A stretch of 26,125 bases of DNA, from contig JABANP010000632.1 of the NCBI GenBank assembly GCA_013115135.1, positions 1 through 26,125 of the forward strand. Direction: 5' to 3'. The translations under genes were made by a program, and so were the position numbers. Source of the DNA: Perkinsus olseni. Taxonomy: Eukaryota; Perkinsozoa; Perkinsida; Perkinsidae. The notes under the pieces were generated by a model. That model saw only the letters and a program-made list of their open reading frames with translations, was not told where the DNA came from and did not search any database. Positions 1-9,600 of this stretch are shown in pieces; position 1 is the first letter of the stretch, and the number at the start of each line of letters is the position of its first letter.

Positions 1-1615
1 TACCTACACACGAATACACCCTCTTGAGAAGGTTGGCAGTCGCCAATTGTTCTCTCACATAAACTCCTCGACAGAGCTTGGCAGCCGCTCTAAGCTCCTT
101 AATATCATCCTCGACGAAGACGGCCTCATTCGGTTCGTACTTGTCCCCCATTAGTCGTCGAATCACATCAGTTTTTCTCGACCTGCACCATCAACAGATG
201 ACTGAGTAAACGATACGGGCCTTGGCCTTTGCTCACCAGGAAGCGTGATCTTCATCACCCTCCAGAGAAGACAGTGAGACATCATTGGCAAACGACAGAT
301 CGAATTCAGTCGCGCCATAGCGATCACCGATATTTCCAAAGACTCCACCGGTGAAGTACCTGGATGAAATCTCCGGTCTCCTGTCACGGCTCGACGGATG
401 CGCATTAAGAAGCGAATATGCCGTGATCAGCAGCCAGTTAGAGTGGTGCGTGGATTCGAGTTCTAGGATCGTGGATGCACTTCAATACACTTAAGCTTGA
501 AAAGGACCACTTTCCTTCCAAGTGGACTTGGAAAAGTGAGCGCAGTGCTCAAAGCGATTCAAGTAGCTGCAACTCTTGCCACTGGCAAATTGCCAGTCAC
601 TACTTACTTAAGCAAGCCGCAGTTGTGCAATACTAATTGGACGCAGCCGATGTTGCCTCGAGTTATGATGGCCTAAAGAATAGAGGCTGCGATCTTCGCC
701 ACTGATGGCCCACAGATCCTACCGTACCAAAGTCACATGCTTGTCCTCCGAAAGGGTTCGGAAGAACGATCGGAGAGTCTCCACTCGGGCTGCTCCGCCG
801 AGCGATGCAATTGACCAGCTAAACTTCTCGTGGTGATCACCTTCCACGGACTCCTGTGGAAGACAAGTACGTCAACCGTCCTCGACACACAGTGAAGCCA
901 CTCGTGACAAGCAGGCTCCCTCCGTCACCTTAACAAGGTTGCCAGTTTCCGAGTCTTAGTGCCAACCTCCTTCCTCGTCGAGCTGCTGGATCCGGTGCAT
1001 CTGGCCCCTCTCGTTCGTGGCATACGGCGGAGACACCTGAGTGACGTGCCGACTGAACCTTCCACCGGAAGATTCACGCATTGGAAATATACAGACGAGG
1101 GGTCTAAGGGGCCTCAAGCAAGTTACGACCTACTCGAGGCCGACTCGTAATAACGCAGGCGATGTAGGGCAGAGTGAACCGATTACAACAAGAGTGATAG
1201 CGCCTCTTCATGCAGTACTGGTCGCACACGAAGAGTTTTGGTATGGCACAAGGCAACAGTCAAGCCCATAACTAGGAGCCCCCGTCAGAAGAAAATCGTA
1301 TCTTTGGAGTGCGTGCATGACACATCAGAAGTTACTCGGACACAGAGCGTGCGAGTATCATTGATGGGTGTGAGACGCGAATGAGTGCCAATCAATGACT
1401 ATTATGAAGTATGATGATTTCTTATCATCAATCGTGCAGACGGTCTCGCAAGCGATGGTGAGCCGCATTAAAACAACATCCAGCGAGCCGTTCACTACCG
1501 TCTCCTCCTCTGCTGACACCCAGCCAGCTAGTTGTTTGAACACGTGAGTGACCGATATCGTCTGGTCGAAGTCAAAGATGGCCAAGCGTAGCGGAGGCGT
1601 CCTCTCCGATATCAT
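1..1615 (-). CDS. HAD-superfamily hydrolase, multi-exon, 3' end beyond window
   Basis: Exon 1 is 1615-1520: the ATG at 1615 leads to LAIFDFDQT (residues 11-19), the HAD motif I with nucleophile Asp15 and Asp17. It ends in phase 0 after LAGW. Exon 2 (1036-967) reads on with YATNERGQMHRIQQLDEEG. Exon 3 (840-728) reads GDHHEKF and SIASLGGAARVETLRSFF. A later exon (359-237) reads YFTGGVFGNIGDRYGATEF. The next (182 to the left edge) reads SRKTDVIRRLMGDKYEP and EAVFVEDDIKELRAAAK, where FVEDD fits the late acidic HAD motif. Phases agree at the 1-2, 2-3 and last junctions. I could not resolve the exon that should lie in 360-727, so the gene may be decayed there. HAD enzymes are mostly phosphatases; the substrate is unknown. 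The family call is firm, the exact model moderate. Confidence 0.68.
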
Positions 1616-1684
1616 CGATAATCAATCAACAAGAGAGAGCTGCCTCCGCGGTTTCGCGTCCCTCAGATTCCGAACCGATTCTAC

Positions 1685-1810
1685 CTTCACTTGGGTCCGG
1701 GGGTATTCCGTCAAGGCCGTGAAAACATTGAAAACGGCAATGGTTTGATCGAAATCGAACATCGCCAATTTCAGCGTGGATTTATTTGATGGCGAATATG
1801 GAGGGCTCAT
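1685..1810 (-). pseudogene. Second copy of the HAD first exon (alternative first exon or relic)
   Basis: From the ATG at 1810, 42 codons run to a possible donor at 1684. They contain KLAMFDFDQTIAVFNVF, which lines up with LAIFDFDQTISVTHVF of the HAD exon 70 bp downstream on the same strand. Both exons end in phase 0, so either could in principle splice to the same downstream exons. The two are clearly diverged in codons and flanking residues, so the duplication is not recent. No second set of downstream exons is visible, which favours an alternative first exon or a truncated paralogue. Confidence 0.5.
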
Positions 1811-1811
1811 G

Positions 1812-2063
1812 ATGGACTCCGACGGAGTTAGAGGTAAGTCTGATTCTTGAAGCAATCCCCAATACCAAAAAATAATATTTCCTTCCCAGGCAGCCTGTGA
1901 GCCACAGCACTTGCTACACGACATACTCATGCTTGCGCAGAAATGGTACATGTGCACAACAATACATGACGGATCGCCTTCTAAGGGTCACAAATGCGGA
2001 TACTTCCTTCGCGCCAAGAAACTCAGCGGAGTCAACTATTCTCAATGGAATAGCGAGAAGTGA
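1812..2063 (+). pseudogene. Short two-exon gene start, probably a degenerate fragment
   Basis: An ATG at 1812 begins MDSDGVR. A strong donor (GTAAGT) follows at 1834, and an acceptor ending at 1893 restores phase into exon 2. Exon 2 reads CEPQHLLHDILMLAQKWY, then KGHKCGYFLRAKK and GVNYSQWN, before a TGA at 2061. The same frame stays open for 18 codons after the TGA (RTVLPEGTCS), so the stop looks like a disabling change. The Cys/His spacing suggests a zinc-binding or transposase-like fragment, but I do not recognise the family. The ATG lies 1 nt from the divergent ATG at 1810. Confidence 0.35.
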
Positions 2064-2166
2064 CGAACTGTGCTTCCTGAAGGGACCTGCAGCATCAGGT
2101 CATATCATGAGAATACAGTATAATATTATCAAATGGCGAGCGATATCTACCTCTCCTGCATCCGCA

Positions 2167-2214
2167 ATTTCCACCAACGCTGTACGACGATCTCGGTACA
2201 GCGTTTGTGGAAAT
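2167..2214. repeat. Inverted repeat, 19-bp arms, 10-nt loop
   Basis: Arms at 2167-2185 and 2196-2214 are reverse complements at 18 of 19 positions, around a 10-nt loop. The hairpin is in sequence with no convincing coding potential. The rest of about 2064-2763 shows no gene that I can support; it is AT-richer after about 2500. Confidence 0.7.
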
Positions 2215-2763
2215 CTACGGTAGGTAGGCATCGAGGATCGCCACTTCTACCCGAGTACTACACTCGTACTCCCATCAGTGAAACCGGGCGAAACTCTCTA
2301 CAAACGGTTCTCTCACTTGGACCCTCGCGGCAGGAATGATTCCGCTTCCTCCTCCAGTGGACGTAGAAATGCTGGCAGCGAGGCATCCTCTACTCGACGG
2401 GGTAGGGCAGGAGGCTCGCCAAAGACGACGTGCCACAGCGATTCGTATATTAAGCAATGCGTACCTGGGATAGAAATAAGGAAAGCCCCATAGCGGTGAC
2501 ACAAAAGAGTCTATATGGCCATTTATATAACGAATGACATAAAGTTACTTAAACCGTGAAGGGGCGTATTGCGACGGAACCTGATAGTCAGAGGCGTTTG
2601 AGTATAGGGAATCAGAGTATGCTAATGGGTCTGACGGGAAAACGCTCCGACACGATAGGCGAAACGCCAAGAGCGTTCTTTCCTATACCTTTTTGTTTTT
2701 TTAAAAACTGATGATAATGAAACCAACTATACTTTCATCTCTGGTTGGTATTATACTAGTGTA

Positions 2764-3727
2764 TCACTCATATGATATCAGAGTATTCAGATTTACATCT
2801 ATGCAACTACAGCGTAAGATTATAAATCTTTCACAACACCCTTTACACCGTGTCCTCGCCCGATTACTGTGTCCCACGATGTCACAGCATTCACCGGGGG
2901 AGGCCTCGTTCATGATCCTCGCCATCTTCTCGTAGAACTCCAGCGGCCTAGCTGTTATCCTCGAGGACGCCACCGAGAATTGAGCACAGCAGTAAGTAGA
3001 TAACTTCCCTTCTAGCGGCTCGCCGAAAACCTGAGTAACTGATGACCCTGCACTCGCATCGAGCAGGCCTGACCTGCTCATAAATCGCCTTGCGACACTT
3101 AGTTTGTCCGCAGAGACAAGCCGTTGAGAGTTCAAGTGGACAAACTGTGCTTTCACTGTTCCGAAGGATACCCCAACCAGAATCAGCCTCAGTAGACCGC
3201 GATTGGCGTGCTTGAGGGCATCCCCTTGCAAAAACAAGATCTGCCTCGGGAAGTTGCCATAGTTAGATAGGATATATGTCAAGTATGCGCTACATTCATC
3301 TTGGCGAGTATCGCCGTCGTCGAGATGCTTAATCTGAGAACGACTGGTTCGATATTTGGCACACCCGACTGCTATTACCTGCACGGAGGAAAATAGCGGA
3401 AGATACGGGTCGGGGTCGGTCGTTGAGTCGCACTTCTCGTAAATGGCCAAGTCCGAACCAACAGGAATAACTCCAGGAAAGTCCTGATGCAGCCAGGAAA
3501 TATCTTCTTTGCAGTGAGCGACCACGATGCCGAGTGGGGCCCCTTGGGTTTGATTATATTGTGCCTGTGGAAGGCATGCTCGTAGCATCCGCCCTTTCCT
3601 GGATAAGATGAAGTGTCGGCACTGACTACACCTCGGCCTGATTCACGATCGCCAAAGGATCAACTTGACGCCTCAGAAAACACCTGCCCTGCACGAGCAG
3701 AGCGAACACAACCGATCGGGAATACAT
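2764..3727 (-). CDS. DUF3431-like protein with hydrophobic N-terminus
   Basis: Exon 1 is 3727-3630: the ATG at 3727 starts MYSRSVVFALLVQG, a short signal-peptide or anchor-like segment. A 31-bp intron (3629-3599) joins in phase to exon 2 (3598-2764). Exon 2 carries the marks of DUF3431: GIVVAHCKEDISWL, IYEKCDS, ECSAYLTYILSNYGNFP followed by LFLQGDALKH, then YCCAQFSVASSRITARP and EFYEKMARI. In fungi this domain is found in secreted or Golgi-type proteins that may act on glycans; the activity here is unknown. The Cys-rich tail after residue 245 does not resemble the family and may be intron or 3' sequence. A shorter start at the ATG at 3588 is possible. A CAG acceptor-like site lies 12 nt before the ATG at 3727. 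Confidence 0.62.
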
Positions 3728-3937
3728 AGTAGATCTACCCTGCGACAATCATCTTCGCGGAATTGTCGATGCTCACTCTCAGAAAGCAGGAGCCGACCCA
3801 TCGAGCCTCGAACTGTGTGGCGAGAAGTCTAAGGATAATTCGGTAACGATAAAAAACAATCCATCTTCATCTGGTTTAATATCTCCCCAAGGAAGAAATT
3901 AGCACCTTTCTCGAAGTGCTTTACTTCAGCTCGCTCA

Positions 3938-4213
3938 CTACGCACGACTTGCCTCGCGGATCTCCAGGACTGATGCCTCGTAGTATCTTTGGGCTTCGAG
4001 TATCGGCCAGGATTCCATCATCGTTTCAGCCGCAGAGGACTCGAGCTCCGCCAAGAATTGATGAGCTTGTGTCCAAAAACTCGCGGAAGTTCGAACCTCC
4101 CCGAGGCGTAGCTTAATTTCTGCTACGACCATGTAGGCGAGTATCAACATAGCTGAGGAACAGAGGAGCTCGCTCGACGTAAGATAGCATTCAGTCTGCT
4201 CGATGAGGATTTT
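3938..4213 (-). CDS. Possible internal exon of an unidentified helical protein
   Basis: An open frame follows an acceptor-like TTTGCAG at 4220-4214. It encodes an acidic, leucine- and alanine-rich helical stretch (KILIEQTECYLTSSELL, then AYMVVAEIKLRLGEV and AHQFLAELESSAAETM), like one or two TPR-type hairpins. A GCAAGT sequence near the end could be a GC-type donor. No family is recognised. Upstream on this strand a very small exon-like stretch (EDLLTECP, about 4590-4615) precedes a GTAGGG donor, but I could not link the pieces in phase. It could be a relic. Confidence 0.3.
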   Translation of the reverse strand, partial: KILIEQTECYLTSSELLCSSAMLILAYMVVAEIKLRLGEVRTSASFWTQAHQFLAELESSAAETMMESWPILEAQRYYEASVLEIREASRA

Positions 4214-4451
4214 CTGCAAAGTTTCATGCACATTAACTCATGTTAAGACCGCGATCAGTCAGCGAGAAGATCCCCGTATTTCAGGGGTGTACAGTACCCG
4301 CTATCTTAAGACAGGTGAACTTCCATCGAGGTTCACGCATCCAGTTTCTAGTGTTGGGAATGAAATTTTGCATGTATATACTTTCGACTATTGTGAGTGG
4401 CTTAGGATGTAGTTACCGTAGGTATTGCAGAGACTCACGAGGATGCTCATT

Positions 4452-4492
4452 GTTGATGCCCACCTCTGAGGAGCTCAGAGGTGGGCATCAAC
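4452..4492. repeat. Perfect hairpin, 19-bp arms, 3-nt loop
   Basis: Positions 4452-4470 and 4474-4492 are exact reverse complements of 19 bp around a GAG loop. The arms start with GTTGATGCCCACC. It is isolated between the possible exon at 3938-4213 and the membrane-protein gene. It could be a small fold-back element or a structured transcript; no tandem or dispersed copy is visible in the window. Confidence 0.85.
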
Positions 4493-4640
4493 GAAGAGCT
4501 CAGACTGAGATCATCAGCTCTTTTCTACATCGAACCGAAACAGTGAATAATGTCGCTCTCACCTCGCCTCCCTACCTGGGCATTCCGTCAGCAGATCCTC
4601 CTGAAATTGATCGGGCAGTCCCGTGATGTAGTAAACCTCC

Positions 4641-5181
4641 TCAAGGGGCGGTGGCCCTAGTCCAGCGTAGAAGCGCTACCAGGAAGCACACAATGAGGGG
4701 TATCCACACGACATCGGTAACAGTTACTTCAGCCTTCAACTGGAAATCGGCTGCTCTGATTCGATGTCCGTGGTCGCATCCTTCTTGAGATGGATGGCAC
4801 CAATGAAATGCCAGCGTGTACCTCAGTGGGAATGCTCGCAGACCAGCAAGGAGGGACCGATTGAGAGGTGATAGACGTACTCACGTGAAGTAGCAGCTGT
4901 TAGCGAGCTCGTTGGCTCCTTCTGAGCCGACCGCGAATAAGAGAGCAATGGGAAGGGACACAGGGAGCATTGGATTCTGCAAGTTGATTCGGTGTTCTAC
5001 ATAATAGCGGTCAAATCCTCGAACACCATCCTTAGCTTTGAAGCGTGCACTCCAAGCGTACTTCAGGTTCTCGCTAGAATCGAAGCGCTAGCCCTTCGTA
5101 GCGGAGCTTATGATATTCATTGACTCGTGGTGGCTTCAGACTTACCTGGAGCTGGACTAGGTCGTCCTCAAAGGCAGCCAT
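4641..5181 (-). CDS. Unrecognised single-pass membrane protein, three exons
   Basis: Exons 5181-5146, 5087-4885 and 4821-4641 join in consistent phases (0, then 2), separated by introns of 58 and 63 bp with GTAAGT and GTGAGT donors. The product is about 139 aa. It begins MAAFEDDLVQLQ, continues with FDSSENLKYAWSARF, YYVEHRINLQNPMLPVSLP and LLFAVGSEGANELANSCYF, then a Cys/His-rich patch (HWCHPSQEGCDHGH). It ends in one clear membrane helix (DVVWIPLIVCFLVALLRW) just before the TGA. The C-terminal helix suggests a tail-anchored protein or, if an upstream exon supplies a signal, a type I protein. No family recognised. The exons are too short to stand out as ORFs, but phase agreement and donor quality make the gene credible. 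Confidence 0.55.
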
Positions 5182-5247
5182 GAAAGAGGCTCCTTGGAAA
5201 GCAGCTCGGGTATCTCATCATTAGCCACATCATTCACTCACAGTTCC
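5136..5247. repeat. Direct repeat, copy 1 (with exon 1 and donor of the membrane-protein gene)
   Basis: This stretch aligns in the same orientation with 6250-6362, at roughly two-thirds identity by eye. It includes the minus-strand exon end CTGCAG-like/GTAAGT junction and about 80 bp upstream of it. In this copy the frame MAAFEDDLVQLQ is open. Confidence 0.5.
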
Positions 5248-5617
5248 TCGTATAATGGCCTTGCAAGTTCTCTAGCGTGGATTTAGCGTGGACTCACTAG
5301 TTGTTAGTTCAACAGCGAGGGTTGTTCAAGCAGCCGAGGGCGTATCGACCTTGTTATTCACAGCACGGTCGAGACTGGCACAAAGCCACGAAGAATGCAG
5401 AAACGTCGGAGCATCGCAAGTAGGGAATAAACCATGCAAAATGACGTAGGTTCGCTATCGATCGCCTGGACGAAGGGACGGGTATCCCATTAAAAACCGT
5501 AAAACTCGGCTCTGAGCAACCTTCCGGACCTTCTTGTTCTTCCTGTCCGCTCTGAGAAGACAAGCAAAACTCAGGAAGTAAAGACATTTGGGACAGGGCA
5601 CACAAGCCCCAGTCATT

Positions 5618-6028
5618 TCATTTGGTAGTCGGACGAAACACAGCCATTAAGAGAAGACGCGCAAGTACGATCGCGAGTGGCAAGAAGTCGACGACGCGAA
5701 GAGAAGACAGTACGAACGAAGTTGGCGATATTAGTTGCTAGTGAGAAGATCGAAGCAAGACGAAGCTCTTCATGTGATGTTCTTACGGGTGAAGTGTTCC
5801 GACCTGAGCTTCCGGAGCACACTTCCGAATCGCTCGACGATCATGAAGCACATCGAACTTATCCGTAGCGTCCTTCCCGCAGTGCGGCAAAATGGCCTTC
5901 TGCCCTCCTGGATGGTCCGCTAGGAAAGTCGTCACATCATAGATTTTATCGGCGATTATAAGCCAGCAGTCCGAAGCCGAGTTGTGAGAGGCAACCTCAG
6001 TTGCTCGATATGTTTGGGTATTTGACAT
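5618..6028 (-). CDS. Tail-anchored cytochrome b5
   Basis: Exon 1 (6028-5804, 75 codons) and exon 2 (5737-5618, 39 codons plus TGA) join in phase 0 across a 66-bp intron, giving 114 aa. Exon 1 is a cytochrome b5 haem domain: MSNTQTYRATEVASHN, CWLIIADKIYDVTTFL, then HPGG with the first axial His at 39 and LHDRR with the second at 62. The 23-residue His-His spacing and GKDATDKFD match the flavocytochrome b2 type rather than microsomal b5. Exon 2 encodes LPLAIVLARLLLMAVF and a short basic end, a typical C-terminal ER or outer-mitochondrial anchor. A stronger-looking donor (GTAAGA at 5786) would add GTLH but leads to a wrong phase and a quick stop, so I prefer the GTCGGA donor. A CAG site lies 12 nt upstream of the ATG. 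The protein would carry electrons to desaturases, hydroxylases or P450s. Confidence 0.75.
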
Positions 6029-6249
6029 GAGCAAACAAGCCTGTTGTTGCCGAATGCAGCCCTTCATTATCTCCCACAGAAAAAGCGGAGAAGTTACATT
6101 AGCCCTTGCCCAGCTCAGACAGTACAGATCGATGAACTCGTATTCACCCAGTAGTAGCAAAAGGGGTAGTGGTGGCAGTTACAGTCAGCTACTATCAGAA
6201 AGTTGGTTGTTCTCACGTGAATCGTCCGTGTGCCAAATTTAAGTTGATC

Positions 6250-6362
6250 GCCTCAGATTTACCTGCTGCTGGACTTAGTTGTCCTCATAGGAAGACTCTC
6301 ACGAAGAGCGAATCCTTTAGAAACAGCTAGTGTTCTCATCATTGGCACGATCGATACACTTC
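6250..6362. repeat. Direct repeat, copy 2 (relic of the duplicated exon)
   Basis: Aligns with 5136-5247. The exon-like frame is broken here: the codon matching CTA in copy 1 is TAA. The splice donor is retained as GTAAAT after CAGCAGCAG. It lies upstream of cytochrome b5 on the same strand, so it may serve as non-coding 5' sequence for that gene. Apart from this, 6161-6586 shows no gene. Confidence 0.45.
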
Positions 6363-6603
6363 GGCATGAGTTATACAGATTTTCGAATAAGGAGGTATTA
6401 GCTAAATTGTGGCGTGGTAGTCTGCGCGCGCCCATATGATCGATATCTCAGCACGATCACTTTGATAGTGCAGGTGCCCTTCGTCAGCTGGGGTAACATG
6501 TATAGAAGAACTCTAGAACCCATCTTGAGCTTTTAGCATCGCTCCGCTCAACTGAACTTCACTCGGCTTCAAGAGCGCCGTTCTCAGTATAATTTTATAA
6601 TCA

Positions 6604-9600
6604 ATGTTAACCGACGGTACTGAAGGCCTCGAACGTGTAATCGATCGCCTCTCACCAATTGCCATCTACGACTTTCTCGAGCCCCGTGACATCCTAGCAC
6701 TCCTACTTTGCAACTCGAGGTTCCTCCACTGGCTTCAACATGACGGGGCTCTCATAGTCCCCAGTGTGAGACTGGGTGCCCGACAGCAACTCTCTCAGGG
6801 ACGGATAGTCCTACCATTGGTCGCTCGTGTCACCACCGTACCTCGTGTTTGCAATTTGGCCGCCCTCTTGAGCGTCTTCGGATGTGACCACGGTATTGGC
6901 CCCAACGTAAAATATTTGGATATTAACACTCTCAGCTCGAAGAACCTCACAGTGCCTGGCCTAGCGTACGTTGTCAATTGCTGCCCGGCCTTGGAGCGGC
7001 TCCATCTGGTTGGTATTAACTTGGACAAGGAATTCAATCGGCTACTGCTACTACTGCGCAAACTACCTCGTCTGAGAGAGCTGGTTGTCTCGGGTTGCGG
7101 CGCGGCAATTGACGCCGACCTGATGGCGAGCCGAATGCCCAACGTAAAAAAGCTAGAGTTGGCTGGGAACGCTCCTGTTAAGTCTTTCGTGGGCCTGGAA
7201 GCTCTCGAAGAGCTCAAGTATTTTGTAAAAGGGAGTGCTGTTAATGAGGAATACATCAAGCCAATTAAGGAAGGTATTACTTTGGGAGCATCCGTTCACC
7301 TTCGCGATTTTAGTGCGTGCGTTTCGTGCATTCCTCAACCGGGTGGTCTTGCCCGACACTTGCTCCTCCCTCAGTCCTTCCGCGGTTGAAGAGTCTCTCA
7401 TTGGACGCTTCGCGGCTGACTACACCGAAGATGCTGGAGTCTTTGGCATTGCACGATGTAATAAATTTCCATGGTGGAAACTAGAGGTGTCAGAATACGT
7501 GCAGTATGTAGTCTTTATGATCTAGCTAGAGGTGTCAGAATAAATGCACTATGTAGTCTTTATGATCTAGCTAGAGGTGTCAGAATAAATGCACTATGTA
7601 GTCTTTATGATCTAGCTAGAGGTGTCAGAATAGGTGCCCTATGTAGTCTTTATGATCTAGCTAGAGGTGTCAGAATAGGTGCACTATGTAGTCTTTATGA
7701 TCTAGCTAGAGGTGTCAGAATAGGTGCACTATGTAGTCTTTATGATCTAGCTAGAGGTGTCTGAATAGGTGCACTATGTAGTCTTTATGATCTAGCTAGA
7801 GGTGTCAGAATAGGTGCACTATGTAGTCTTTATGATCTAGCTAGAGGTGTCAGAATAGGTGCACTATGTAGTCTTTATGATCTAGCTAGAGGTGTCAGAA
7901 TAGGTGCACTATGTAGTCTTTATGATCTAGCTAGAGGTGTCAGAATAGGTGCACTATGTAGTCTTTATGATCTAGCTAGACGTGTCAGAATAGGTGCACT
8001 ATGTAGTCTTTATGATCTAGCTAGAGGTGTCAGAATAGGTGCACTATGTAGTCTTTATGATCTAGCTAGAGGTGTCAGAATAGGTGCACTATGTAGTCTT
8101 TATGATCTAGCTAGAGGTGTCAGAATAGGTGCACTATGTAGTCTTTATGATCTAGCTAGACGTGTCAGAATACGTGCACTATGTGTAGTTTTTGTATTCC
8201 TCAGGATTCCAATCCGCCCATTCTTCTAGAGAACCTGGAGCTGAAGTCTTCGTCGATAAGCATCGCTCAGGATGATTTTGGTCCAGCTCTGGGTCGACTA
8301 TTGTCTCATTTACCTTTCTTGAAGTCCCTGTCGTTTAACTGGTCCTTCGTGCTGCCTGGCAAGGGCAATAGCAGCATCGACTCCTTGGTGGAGCACCTCG
8401 ACATTATGAGCAACGTGACGGACCTCCAGTTCGAGTATCAGTCCGGCACGACCCGCCTTGCCGAATTCATCAGCAAGTTCCCGTCTCTGGAGACCCTGGG
8501 GCTGACTGGGCCATTGGAGTCTGCAGTTCTCGGACCGAGTCAGGAGGATGAGAAGTAGTTCGAATTCATGGGGAGGAGGGAAAGGGCAATTGTTTTTAGT
8601 TCTGTCGGCTAGTCTCATTCGCTTGGCGAGAATTGGTCCCGCCATTCCCCGAGAGAACGGGTTTGGGAGACTCTAGAGTAGAGGAATTGCTGAATGATTT
8701 ATGCGTTCGTGCAACGCACGATTAATTGTTCTACATGGGGGCTTTTGGAGAGTCTTTGAGGCCGGAATTAGAATAGAAATAATTTCGGAATAGAATTTCG
8801 GAGTGAATAATATGTTGAACGAAAGGCAATCAGAAAACCATACCCAAGCGAGAGGCTCGGATAAGTTGTTTTGCAGGTCCAACGTGAAGCGTTTGACTGT
8901 CGTGGACACATCAGCCTCATCGTCACTGCGCCCCGAAAATCTAAGGGCTCTGCTACGACTTTGCCCTATGGTGGAGAATCTTACGTTGACCCGCGGATGT
9001 GGTGTGACACCGAACGACGTTACAGCACTGAGTCGAGTGTGTCGGGAAACCCTCAGCAAATTGACCACCGTTGAGATAAGGAAGGCTAAGCTCGGGGTAG
9101 GAGGAATGTACTCCCCTAGGATCGAACCTGGGTCATCTGGTTCCTTTGTTAGATGCCTTCTTCTGGACCTCTTCTAGTGGAGTCGATCGTCAGACTGATG
9201 CCAGCATCAGTGCAATCTGTCACCCTTTTGTATACGGATATCTCGGTCCTAGGGTAGGCCCTCCCCAGGGCTTTCCTTTATTCATTTCCTTCCTAAGGTA
9301 CCGCTCTGTGAAGTCCCTCGCAGTTACCGATCGGAAGGCTACTCCCGAGGTCGAAGGCGGCGGCTCTCCTCGGTTCGCTGCTTTGCGTACCGGGTCGACT
9401 CGACTGCGAGGTAGGTAGCTCTTGACGGGTCTCTGTGGAAGGGTGTGACTGTCGACTATCTTTGTGTCGAGTCTGTCCCTTTTTTCTTGATGATGGTTCC
9501 TCTTCAGAACGCTCGGCTACGGTGTCTGCGGAACCGGCTGTGGAGTCGTTGAATGTCTCCCTCGGGCGCTCTGTAGAACTGGTCGTCCGCTCCCAGGCGA

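Noticed and set aside
7471..7764. Open frame of 15-residue repeats as a repeat protein
   Set aside because: It is the satellite array inside an intron; the frame ends at a TGA in unit 7 and the flanking LRR exons splice around it in phase.
9107..9190. tRNA gene on the minus strand (B-box GGTTCGATCC)
   Set aside because: The acceptor and D arms do not fold, and the stretch lies in an intron and exon of the F-box/LRR gene.
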